NCBI GenBank assembly: GCA_039654915.1
Contig: CM077595.1
Span: 46,779,501-46,843,500 of the forward strand
Length of the DNA stretch: 64,000 nucleotides
Reading direction: 5' to 3'
Origin: Aquilaria yunnanensis
Taxonomy: Eukaryota; Streptophyta; Magnoliopsida; Malvales; Thymelaeaceae
The translations under genes and the position numbers were made by a program. Positions 10,430 to 18,610 of the stretch are shown here, piece by piece; positions within the stretch are counted from its first letter, which is position 1; every line of letters begins with the position of its first letter. The notes under the pieces were generated by a model. The model was given only the letters and a program-made list of their open reading frames with translations. It made no database searches and had not been told where the DNA came from.

Positions 10430-12130
10430 TTAGGCGTAGAATTTTTTCAAGGCGTCTGAGTGCCAAGTGTTTTTCAGTTCTACGCCTTCGGCATTGCTAA
10501 GCTTGTACATGCCTTTTCGTACTTCAGCAAGAACCACATATGGTCCTTCCCAGTTCGCGCGAAGTACTCCGTGGGACGGCCTTCGGGGTGCAAAGTCAGC
10601 CTTTCTGAGAATGAGGTCTCCTTTCTTGATTTCTTTCGGCCTGGCCCGTAAGTTTATAGCCGCGGCCACTCTTTGCTGAAAAGCTTTTCTCCTCAGCTCG
10701 GCTATTTCTCTATGTTCGCCAACGAGGTCGAGCTTCGTTCTTAGGCCGAGGTCGTTTCCACCTTCATCAAATACTTGCACCTGTACTGAAGGTTGAACTA
10801 TCTCTATTGGGATAATAGCCTCTGTACCGAAGACGAGTGAGAAGGGAGTCTCCCCTGTGGCTCTTCGGGGCGTCGTTCGGTAACTCCATAATACGCTTTG
10901 GAGTTCTCCTGGCCATTTCCCTTTTGCTTCCCCCAGTCTCTTTTTCAGGCCATCTTTTATGGTCCTATTAGATACTTCCACCTGCCCGTTGCTTCGGGGG
11001 TGAGCTACTGGGGCGAAGTGCATTTTTATTCCTAGGTCGCTGATAAATTCCTGGAATCCTTTGTTTATGAATTGGGATCCATTATCAGCCACTAGTACCC
11101 TCGGTATGCCGAATCTGCATACTACGTTCTTCCATACAAACTTTTGCACTTCTTTTGCCGAGATAGTTGCTAATGGTTCTGCCTCGACCCATTTGGAGAA
11201 ATAGTCTACTGCTACCACGCAGAATTTCACGCCTCCGGGCGCTGAGGGGAGTGGCCCAATAAGGTCTATGCCCCAGACTGCGAAGGGCCAAGGATAGTCA
11301 GCCGAGGATACCATTTCCGAGGGTGCCCTCTGGATGCTCGCGTGTTTCTGGCAACTACCACATTTTCGGACGAACTGCCTTGCATCCTTTCTCAGGGTAG
11401 GCCAGAAGTATCCTTGGCGAAGTATCACCGCCGCAAGGGCATCAGTTCCAATATGTGAACCACACATGCCTTCGTGGACCTCTTCAAGGACCATTTCAGT
11501 ATCCTCTTCATCCACGCATCTTTGCAGCGGGTTTGCATATCCCTGTCGGTATAATTCTTCACCAATTAGGAAGAATCGGCCGGAGCATCTTCGCAGTCTT
11601 GCAGCGTCGCCGGGGTATTCGGGGAGCACATTTTCTGTGAGGTATCTTTTTATGGGATCTTTCCATCCTTTTCCCAGGGTCGCTATGCTCAGCACTGAGA
11701 TGCTCGGGTGATCTAGCACCTCGGTGTATGTTTTTGACTTCGCCAAGCAATCTGCCTCTGTGTTATTCCGCTGAGGTACATTTTCGATCCGTACGGCGTC
11801 AAACTCTTGGATGAGCTTTGCCACCAGCTCATGGTATTTTGCCAAGATTAGGTCCTTCGCCCCATAATCTCCTGCCGTCTGCCGAACTACCAGCTGGGAA
11901 TCGCTGTGAGCCTTTAAGTTTCTCACGCCAATCCTTCTGGCCAAGCGTAATCCCGCTATGAGGGCTTCATACTCTGCCACATTGTTAGTGATGCTGAAGC
12001 TGAACTTAATAGCCTTCTTTACCTCTAGACCTTTGGGTCCTCTGATAATTACTCCAGCTCCCTGGTGTTCGGATCCCGAGGCTCCGTTAACATGCAAGGT
12101 CCACTCTGGCTCACCTCCGTTTGGATCCAT
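10430..12130 (-). CDS. TE5 pol, second part: additional RNase H and integrase
   Basis: This is the continuation of the polyprotein after one in-frame stop (TAA at 12179-12181); the frame is the same on both sides. The first ~130 residues are a second RNase H of the kind found in Tat elements, with EWTLHVNGAS. The usual catalytic Asp at the D of DGAS reads Asn here, and TE6 keeps Asp, so RNase H activity is doubtful. Integrase follows: a zinc-binding region with HEGMCGSH and CGSCQKH, then the core with WGIDLIGP, ADNGSQF and NGQVEVSNR carrying the three acidic residues, then a C-terminal region ending in LKKFYA. Integrase joins the cDNA to host DNA. The 567-codon stretch is open. The upstream stop makes full-length expression unlikely. 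Confidence 0.9.
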   Translation of the reverse strand: MDPNGGEPEWTLHVNGASGSEHQGAGVIIRGPKGLEVKKAIKFSFSITNNVAEYEALIAGLRLARRIGVRNLKAHSDSQLVVRQTAGDYGAKDLILAKYHELVAKLIQEFDAVRIENVPQRNNTEADCLAKSKTYTEVLDHPSISVLSIATLGKGWKDPIKRYLTENVLPEYPGDAARLRRCSGRFFLIGEELYRQGYANPLQRCVDEEDTEMVLEEVHEGMCGSHIGTDALAAVILRQGYFWPTLRKDARQFVRKCGSCQKHASIQRAPSEMVSSADYPWPFAVWGIDLIGPLPSAPGGVKFCVVAVDYFSKWVEAEPLATISAKEVQKFVWKNVVCRFGIPRVLVADNGSQFINKGFQEFISDLGIKMHFAPVAHPRSNGQVEVSNRTIKDGLKKRLGEAKGKWPGELQSVLWSYRTTPRRATGETPFSLVFGTEAIIPIEIVQPSVQVQVFDEGGNDLGLRTKLDLVGEHREIAELRRKAFQQRVAAAINLRARPKEIKKGDLILRKADFAPRRPSHGVLRANWEGPYVVLAEVRKGMYKLSNAEGVELKNTWHSDALKKFYA

Positions 12131-12178
12131 ATGGCTTTCCTTAGTGGTGGGTACTTCGGCGATAAAGTCTGCTAGTGC

Positions 12179-14398
12179 TTAAGCTTTTATGGCCTTCCGA
12201 GGTTCATATATGATTTCGTGTTCGCCAAGCTCTATGCACCATTTGGAGAGCCTTCCCGAATGATCAACTTTCTTCATAACATCCCGTACTGGTAGACTAC
12301 TTCGGACGATGATGGGGTGAGCCTGAAAGTATGGTCGCAGCCTTCTCCCTGCAAGCACCAAGGCGTATATAGCTTTTTGAAGCAAAGGGTACCTGACTTC
12401 GGCACCATGCAGGGATTTGCTGACGTAATAGACTGGCCATTGCTTTGGCCCTTCTTCTTTCACGAGGACCGAGCTTACAGCTGTCTCCGTGATGGCGAGG
12501 TACAAAATGAGGGGTTCTCCGTCCCGAGGTTGTCGCAGAGCCGGCAGGCTAGCCAAGTAGACTTTGAGTTCTTCCCAGGCCTTTTGGCAATCTTCACCCC
12601 AAGGGTGATCATTCCTTTTGAGGTCGCCTTCCATTTTTGCTGCCTTTGTGAGGACTTTGAAGAAAGGTTGACACCTATCTCCGTACCTGGAAATAAATCT
12701 GCTCAGGGAGGTTATTCTTCCGGTGAGCCTCTGCACGTCTTTGACTGTGGCAGGAGTTCGGAACTCAAGCAGCGCCTTGATCTTCTCGGGGTTAGCGTCA
12801 ATGCCTCTTTCGGATACCATGTACCCAAGGAATTTTCCCAAGGTTACCCCGAAGATGCACTTTTTACGATTGAGCCGAATCCCGAAGGCTCTGAGCTTTT
12901 GGAAGGTTTCCTCTAGATCTGCAACGTGATAGCTAGGTAGCTTGCTGTTGACTATCATATCATCAACATACACCTCCATGATTCTCCCCATTTGGTCTTT
13001 AAAGACCTTGTTCACCAAACTTTGGTAGGTCGCTCCCGCATTTTTGAGCCCGAAGGGTATCCTGACATAGCAGTATGTTCCTCCCTCGGTGATGAAGGCG
13101 GTTTTTTCTTCATCTTCGGGGTCCATCCTTATTTGATGGTAGCCACTGAAGGTGTCTAGGAAACTTAGGAGCCCGTATTCGGCAGTTGAATCTACCAGTT
13201 GATCTATTGGCGGCAGAGGGTATGAGTCTTTCGGGCAAGCATCGTTCAAGTTTCTGAAGTCGATGCACATCCGGAGTTTGCTGCTACCTTCTTTTGTGGC
13301 AATGACCACGTTGCTTAACCATTCGTGGTACTTCACCTCCCTGATGACTTTGGCGTCTAACAGACGCTGGACCTCGGTTTTGACAAAGTTGCTCTTGTGT
13401 GCTGAGATGCTTCGTTTCTTTTGCCGGACAGGTTTTGCTTTCAGGCTTACTTTGAGGCTATGCTGTATTATGCCAGAGTTTACCCCTGGCATATCTTTCG
13501 CCGAGTAGGCAAACAGATCTTTATTTTTCAGCAGAAAAGATACAAGGTTTTCCTTCTCACCTTCGGCCAAGCTCTTCCCTATTCGGGTAGATTGTCCTGG
13601 GATAAGTTCTACTGTTTCCATTTCCGCTTTTCCGAGATCTTCTTCTTTGCCTTTTTCTGGCGCCTTTGCCTCCGTTGTTTGTGCGAAGTTGCTCGTCGGG
13701 GCCTTTCGTGCTTTCACAAACACCTTTCTGACCTCGGCCTGGTCTATGAAGATCTCTGCATCTCCATCCTTGGTGGCGAATGTGACAGTCAAGTACTTCA
13801 CATCAGGGCGAATGTGCAGGTTTCCCTGTGTCTGCCTTCCAAGGATGGCGTTGTACGAGGATGGGACATTCATGACGATGAACCTCGCCATTGTGGAGGC
13901 GTACAACTCAGCTGCTCCGTCTACCGAAGTCCCTTTCATCATCAGTGGGAGGTCGATCCATCCGAGAACGGGCAGTTCGGATGGTCCAACCCCGAAGGTG
14001 GGCGAGGTGACTGGCTTAAGCTCGCTGCTGGAGATGCTCAAGCTCGGTAGTAAGTGCGAGAATAGGACGTCCGCGTTTGATCCATCATCAAGTAGCACCC
14101 TTTTGACGTCCCAGTTCCCTATCCTTGCCATGATTAGCAGCGGATCGTCGTGGGGGAAAACGATGGTGGATCCATCTTTGCGGGCCAGCTTCTTTGCTGG
14201 ATTTTGATATTCCATGACTGCAATTTCTCTGGCCTTCCGCTTTCTTTCCGAGGATGGGAGCCCCGTGGTGATTGTTTGGATAACCCCTGTCGGAGGTGGA
14301 GGGCACCTTTTTGGACTTCGGTTTCTCCGCCTATCGGAGTCATAGTCCTCATCTTCGGCCCTTTCTTCCTCCACTTTTCTGCCTTTCGGGGATGGCAT
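12179..14398 (-). CDS. TE5 pol, first part: Gag tail linker, protease, reverse transcriptase, RNase H
   Basis: The 739-residue frame shows a basic linker (1-75), an aspartic protease with DDGS at about 104-107, reverse transcriptase with CIDFRNLNDACPKDSYPLPP near 380-397 and the catalytic YVDD at about 477-480, then the first RNase H (about 610-700), which looks degenerate. The frame is also open upstream of the ATG to the stop at about 14510, so gag and pol share one frame. It ends at TAA 12179-12181, where related copies have Gln (CAA); without it the frame would run on to 10430. The enzymes would copy element RNA into DNA inside virus-like particles. Confidence 0.92.
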   Translation of the reverse strand: MPSPKGRKVEEERAEDEDYDSDRRRNRSPKRCPPPPTGVIQTITTGLPSSERKRKAREIAVMEYQNPAKKLARKDGSTIVFPHDDPLLIMARIGNWDVKRVLLDDGSNADVLFSHLLPSLSISSSELKPVTSPTFGVGPSELPVLGWIDLPLMMKGTSVDGAAELYASTMARFIVMNVPSSYNAILGRQTQGNLHIRPDVKYLTVTFATKDGDAEIFIDQAEVRKVFVKARKAPTSNFAQTTEAKAPEKGKEEDLGKAEMETVELIPGQSTRIGKSLAEGEKENLVSFLLKNKDLFAYSAKDMPGVNSGIIQHSLKVSLKAKPVRQKKRSISAHKSNFVKTEVQRLLDAKVIREVKYHEWLSNVVIATKEGSSKLRMCIDFRNLNDACPKDSYPLPPIDQLVDSTAEYGLLSFLDTFSGYHQIRMDPEDEEKTAFITEGGTYCYVRIPFGLKNAGATYQSLVNKVFKDQMGRIMEVYVDDMIVNSKLPSYHVADLEETFQKLRAFGIRLNRKKCIFGVTLGKFLGYMVSERGIDANPEKIKALLEFRTPATVKDVQRLTGRITSLSRFISRYGDRCQPFFKVLTKAAKMEGDLKRNDHPWGEDCQKAWEELKVYLASLPALRQPRDGEPLILYLAITETAVSSVLVKEEGPKQWPVYYVSKSLHGAEVRYPLLQKAIYALVLAGRRLRPYFQAHPIIVRSSLPVRDVMKKVDHSGRLSKWCIELGEHEIIYEPRKAIKA

Positions 14399-15027
14399 CC
14401 GTAGGTATTTCCAAAGTTGGCGCTGCTTTATCAGCGACTCTATGTACTTCTTCAGCTGGAAGCAGTCTTCGGTGTCATGACCGTGGTCGCGATGAAACTG
14501 GCAGAACTTCTATGCATTCTTCATATTATCGGCGGTCATGGCCCTTGGGCGCCGAATCTGCGTCCCTTGCCTTTCCAGCGGCATGAGGATGTTGGCCCGT
14601 GTAGTGCTCAGTGGTGTGAAACTTTGGGGTTTCCTTCCCCGCATCCTCCGACGTCGTCCTGCCTGTTCGGTCGGATGCTGAGCTTGTTGATTGGACCCTT
14701 TGGCGCGGTGGTGATCAGACTTCGACAATGCCATTCTTAGTTCCTCGGCGGTCATGTGTTGTTCTACCCTTCGGTAAAATTCTCCGAGGGTCTCCGGGGG
14801 GTCCTTTGAGAACTCATAAAATAGCTGTGAGTCTCGCCGAAGGCCCGTGTCATGGCAAGAATGCGGATTTCGGGCCGAAAGTCGGGGACGCTCAGAGCTT
14901 CCCTGTTGAATCTTTCGACATAATCTCGAATGGTTTCTCCATTCCTTTGCTCTATGTCGAACATCTGGACAGGCATCTTCGCAGTAGGTCGACTCCCAAT
15001 GAATTGCTGCGTGAAGGCCATGGACAA
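14399..15027 (-). pseudogene. TE5 gag, C-terminal part (stops and one frameshift)
   Basis: This continues the capsid gene below the stop at 15028-15030. Recognisable are a retrotransposon-Gag core (MSMAFTQQFIGSR; ETIRDYVERFNREAL), then after a frameshift near 14760 a Ser/Arg-rich stretch with FTPLSTTRANIL, and after a TAG near 14510-14512 the Cys/His motif KFCQFHRDHGHDTEDC. That motif matches the tail of TE2 and leads directly into the pol frame. The protein would package element RNA. Confidence 0.75.
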
Positions 15028-15030
15028 CTC

Positions 15031-15927
15031 CTAGAACTCAGTGATGGTCCCTGAAGGCAATGAATTGTACCATGCAGTTGCTGGCCCTGTGAGGGTGACT
15101 TCGAAGCACTTGCACATGGTAGCGTCGTCAGCACCGTGCATTATCATGCTGCGTCTGTACTTCGTCAGATGGGCCTGTGGATCAGTACGGCCATCATAAA
15201 TCTCCAACCGAGGTACTCTGTAGTCACCTGGCATGGCTGCCTCAACAAAGGCCTGAATGAATGGGGAGTCTTCTTCGCAGAATGTTCCCGAAAGTCTGGC
15301 CCAAACGGGTTTTCTGGCCATTTGTTTCTCCACCCTTTCTAGCCGTGCTAATATCCTCTCCATAAGCACTGTGGCAGTAGGCCCTTCTTCAGGGAAGGGA
15401 GATTGTCGGCGCCTCTTCGGGGAGCGAGTTCGGCGCTGAGGGGACAGGGACCTCGCCTCAGGCAGCGAACTTCTTTGCTGCAAGACCCTCGGTTGCTCAG
15501 ACCTCTTCTGCCCCACAGGCTGTTTCCCGAGGGGCGTATTTTCTGTGGACGATTCTTCGCGCGGGTCTACGCTTCCCGAGCTGCGATGGGTCGACCTCTG
15601 ACTTTTCTCCCGAGGGCGTGTAGGTGAGGGAGGTCTTTGGGCCTGTGTCTGCTGTGACCATCTTCGGTCGATCTGCTGTGTCATTTCAGCCACGACCGAA
15701 CGCTGAAACTCCCTCATAAAGCTCATAGTGATTACTAGAGGGCGATCTTCCTCGGACGCAGAAGTCCCTAGGAGTGTTTGCTCAGCAGCCGGTTGTGTCT
15801 CAGGCGCGGACGGAGACCTCGGGAATCCCTTGTCCTTAGAACGCCGAGTTTCAACGACGGCAATCTCAGAGCGGGTTCCCACAGACGGCGCCAAATGATG
15901 GCTGGGGGCCTCATCGTTTAGAGTCAT
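15031..15927 (-). CDS. TE5 gag, N-terminal part
   Basis: A 298-residue open frame on the minus strand. The first 65 residues are read from inside the 5' LTR and across the PBS. A second ATG at 15724-15726 (MSFMREFQRS) is the more usual kind of start. The middle is rich in Pro, Ser and Arg. The C-terminal part has the Gag-core start (RLEIYDGRTDPQAHLTKY and GPATAWYNSLP), which is typical of Tat Gag. The TAG at 15028-15030 separates it from the rest of Gag. The product would be a structural protein forming the particle. Confidence 0.8.
   Translation of the reverse strand: MTLNDEAPSHHLAPSVGTRSEIAVVETRRSKDKGFPRSPSAPETQPAAEQTLLGTSASEEDRPLVITMSFMREFQRSVVAEMTQQIDRRWSQQTQAQRPPSPTRPREKSQRSTHRSSGSVDPREESSTENTPLGKQPVGQKRSEQPRVLQQRSSLPEARSLSPQRRTRSPKRRRQSPFPEEGPTATVLMERILARLERVEKQMARKPVWARLSGTFCEEDSPFIQAFVEAAMPGDYRVPRLEIYDGRTDPQAHLTKYRRSMIMHGADDATMCKCFEVTLTGPATAWYNSLPSGTITEF
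15874..15895 (-). other. TE5 primer-binding site region
   Basis: Read on the minus strand, TTTGGCGCCGTCTGTGGGAA directly follows the 5' LTR end (GCCATCA). TGGCGCC followed by CGTCTGTGGG is the sequence usually seen at this place in Tat elements. I infer the primer-tRNA site from position and similarity; the tRNA itself is not identified. Confidence 0.7.
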
Positions 15928-16773
15928 GGTGACTGTTGGAGAGACTTCTAGGAGGAAGAACGCCTGGAGGATGGTTCGCCCTTGGGAGTGTACCTGAGAT
16001 GCTCAGAAAAAGTGGGTTAGGAGGCCCCCGGAATGTGTTTCCGGGGGGGGGAGCCTCCGACGCCCAAGTCAGTGATGGCTGAGAAAAGGCAGAGGAAATA
16101 GCACAAAGGGGCTGAAGAGGCTCGCCTGGTGATTTTCTCAGAGTCTGGGAGTCAGACCTTTGCCAACCAACCTCCTGCCAAGTATTTATTTCCTGGTATT
16201 TATAGGAGTACCTAGCCCGTTTAGATCGGGACATGTGTTCGGTCGGATGTTCCCTGAGTTTCTGGGCGTAGGGGACAGATAGCTGGTAGCAGGTTGCCTT
16301 GAGCCTTGTGCTGAGATGGGCCATGATGTGATTTTGATGGCGTCAGCGTGTCAGAGCGCCTAGTAAGGCGGCTTTATGACGTCTGTGAAAGGACGTGTCA
16401 GAGGCTTCCTTAAATGCTTTCTTAAATGCTCCTGCCGTACTCCCGAGGTCCCTGGGCGAGGTCGTCCTTTGGTAGGGACGGTGCCTCTTCGGGAACACGC
16501 CTTCAGTTCGGGGGTACCCAGCTTCAGGGAGTTCCACCTTCGGGGAGATCATGTTCGGCCCGCAATAGCTGGTGCCTCTTTTTCGAAGGCGATCGTTTTA
16601 CAACCTCGGGGGGTCTAATAGTATCCTCAAGTTTCCTGGCGTGCCGGGCTTGGAGCTCTTCGGCTATCTCCCAAGGTGTATGATCCCACCTTTATTCGGG
16701 TAGCGCCATTTTCTTCTGGCCATTCTTGTGGCGGGGAGTTCGGCCAGATAGAGGCGATAGCCTTTGGCTATCA
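15896..16773 (-). repeat. TE5 5' LTR
   Basis: It is paired with 6056-6932; it begins TGATGGCT and ends GGCTATCA on the plus strand. The TATA box TATAAATA is read leftwards (16197-16204), which places the RNA start near 16170. An ATG inside the U5 part (15925-15927) opens the gag frame. The right flank at 16774 is TE3 LTR sequence. Confidence 0.9.
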
Positions 16774-17011
16774 GTAGCCAAGATTAAGACTTGTGCTAGT
16801 GTTTTCCTTCTTTGCTGTCATGGTGTGCATGAAATGTGAATATGTGTGTGATGGTTGGACCAATATGCATGTGTTTACATAGTGCCCAAGAGGGCCACTT
16901 AGGTATGCACACTAAGGGTAGTGTTCTGATGGCCTACAGAACATTACCAATCCTGGGAGTTGAAATGCACAATTTTGGCACCATAATTGGACTACCCCGG
17001 AGTGGGTAATA
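16774..17011 (+). repeat. TE3 5' LTR, last 238 bp
   Basis: It aligns base for base in length with 23775-24012, the last 238 bases of the 3' LTR, ending GAGTGGGTAATA in both. The shared change of the usual GGTAACA end to GGTAATA supports the two being one element's LTR pair. The left edge is the exact right end of TE5. Confidence 0.88.
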
Positions 17012-17016
17012 GAAGT

Positions 17017-17028
17017 TGGTATCACAGC
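17017..17028 (+). other. TE3 primer-binding site (initiator-Met tRNA type)
   Basis: TGGTATCACAGC lies five bases after the 5' LTR end. It differs at one position from TGGTATCAGAGC, the common plant initiator-Met tRNA site. The same region in TE7 (about 49485-49497, minus) reads TTGGTATTAGAGC, which supports the identification. Confidence 0.8.
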
Positions 17029-17177
17029 ATGGTTTGTACATGTACATAGCATATAGTTGCATTGTATGCATCTACATATATGAACTCAGTTTGGTCAGCT
17101 GCTAGTGTTAAGTACCATTAAAATAGCTATGATCTTTATATGTGCTCTATGGTGAATCATCAATGCAAGAAGTAAAC

Positions 17178-18610
17178 ATGGTAGACACAAGGAGAGAGGA
17201 AGTACCCCGAAGGCCTCCTGCTGATTCTGGGCAACAAGGAAATGGACATAATTGAGGGAACAATGGCAGCAGGGGGTACCAAACCTTGAAGTGCCTCAGG
17301 TTTGGTTAGAGTTTCAGAGAAACTTAGCTCTAATCATTGAGAACTTAATAAGGCTGATTCAAGTACAATAGCAAGTAGTCCAAGTAGCTCCAGTAGAACC
17401 AGCTCAGGATGCACAGCAGCAACCAGAAGAGGATACTGGGAAAACATCTGAATATGTTCCTTCTGGAAGCTTAAAAGATACAAATGATGAGACCATCGAG
17501 GAGGAAGATGAAGATAGGAGAAATCCAAGAAGAAGAAGGCTAAGGTCTGAGATTGGTCAGGTGTCCAGGACCAATCCCTCAGTCTATGACCATTCCTCCA
17601 GTAAGAATGAGACTGAGGAAGGCCATGAGAGAAGATCCAGGAGAAGGCAGAGAGATCATAGAGAGCATCACCATACAGAGGGCTCTCACAGATCCAGGAA
17701 GCACAGATCAGAGGATCTAGAAGGCCTAGATGAGGTCAGATTGTTGGAGAGGTTCCAAGGCCTAAGACCTCCACAGTTTGATGGAAGAGCTGGGCCAGGG
17801 AGACCTGAGGAGTCGTTAATCTTCATAGAAAATATGTTTGACAGGATGCCACTCAGCTCCACCAAGAAGGTGTCACTGGCTACTTACAACCTGGTAGGCA
17901 GTGCAGAGATGTTGTGGAGAAACACCAAAGATAGGTATGCTTTCCAGAATGGCAGAAGGCCAGGAAGAGATCTTGAGATGAGCTGGCCAGAGTTCACACA
18001 GCTGTTCCAGGAACAGTACATCAGTGATGCTATCAAGGATATGGAGCAAGCTGAATTTGATGCTCTAAGGTAGGACAACCTCAATGTCCTAGAGTATGAG
18101 AACAAATTCAATCAGTTGGTGAAGTATGCTCCTCAGTATCATGGACTAGGGGAGTTGAAGGTGAAAAGATTTTTCAGAGGCCTAAGGTCAAACATTAGAA
18201 AGACTGTTAGACCTTTTGGAGAAGTGACATATTATGAAGCAGTGCATAAAGTTTTATTAGTAGAGCGAGAGGAGTATGAGACTAAGTGTTTTCCCAGTGG
18301 ATCAGGGGAAAGTAGTCAGGTAGGAGGCAAGCAGAAGAAACCACCATATGGCAAGGGAATTGCCAAGAGTTCCCATTTTGGTGGTGAGGGCAAGGTTAAG
18401 GGGAAGTTCCCTAGCCTAAGGTGCCTTAAGTGTAGGAGGTTTCATGGAAAGAAACCTTGCTACTTTGATACCCAAGCGTGTCTAAGATGTGGATCAATGG
18501 ATCATCGGATCAAAGACTGCCCACAGGCTCAAAGGAGCCTAGAAGACCGAGGTCCAGTAAGGCTTATTGGGGCAAGACCTAGGGGCGGAGCACCAAGAGA
18601 GGGACAGTAG
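17178..18610 (+). pseudogene. TE3 gag (Tekay chromovirus), broken
   Basis: The start ATG at 17178 (MVDTRREEVPRRPP) is soon followed by stops and a shift. From 17561 the frame is good: an Arg/His-rich stretch, then the Gag core (LLERFQGLRPPQFDGR; ESLIFIENMF; FTQLFQEQY), one TAG at 18071-18073, then the second half with KVKRFFRGL and a zinc knuckle CLRCGSMDHRIKDC (CX2CX4HX4C, about 18478-18519). The gene would encode the capsid/nucleocapsid protein. TE7 carries a second copy on the other strand. Confidence 0.85.

Larger units (their letters stand above)
6056..16773 (-). mobile_element. TE5: nearly complete Tat-lineage Ty3/gypsy element with antisense extra gene
   Basis: Two LTRs of about 877 bp (6056-6932 and 15896-16773) enclose, read on the minus strand, PBS, gag, protease, RT, RNase H, a second RNase H, integrase, a spacer with repeats, an antisense spliced gene, a PPT and the 3' LTR. 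Protein motifs, the order of domains and the PBS-adjacent sequence place it in Tat. The coding region has only a few lesions. The 5-bp flanks differ (AAAAC on the left, GTAGC on the right), so no target duplication is visible. Host sequence is missing on the right side. See the finding on recombination. Confidence 0.9.

Noticed and set aside
13421..14207. Long plus-strand frames (209 and 186 codons) opposite TE5 pol
   Set aside because: They are shadows of the protease and RT coding region on the minus strand, which has all the conserved motifs.
6056..16773. TE5 as a simple insertion with a 5-bp target copy
   Set aside because: The flanks AAAAC and GTAGC do not match even loosely, and host sequence is missing, so a simple insertion does not explain it.
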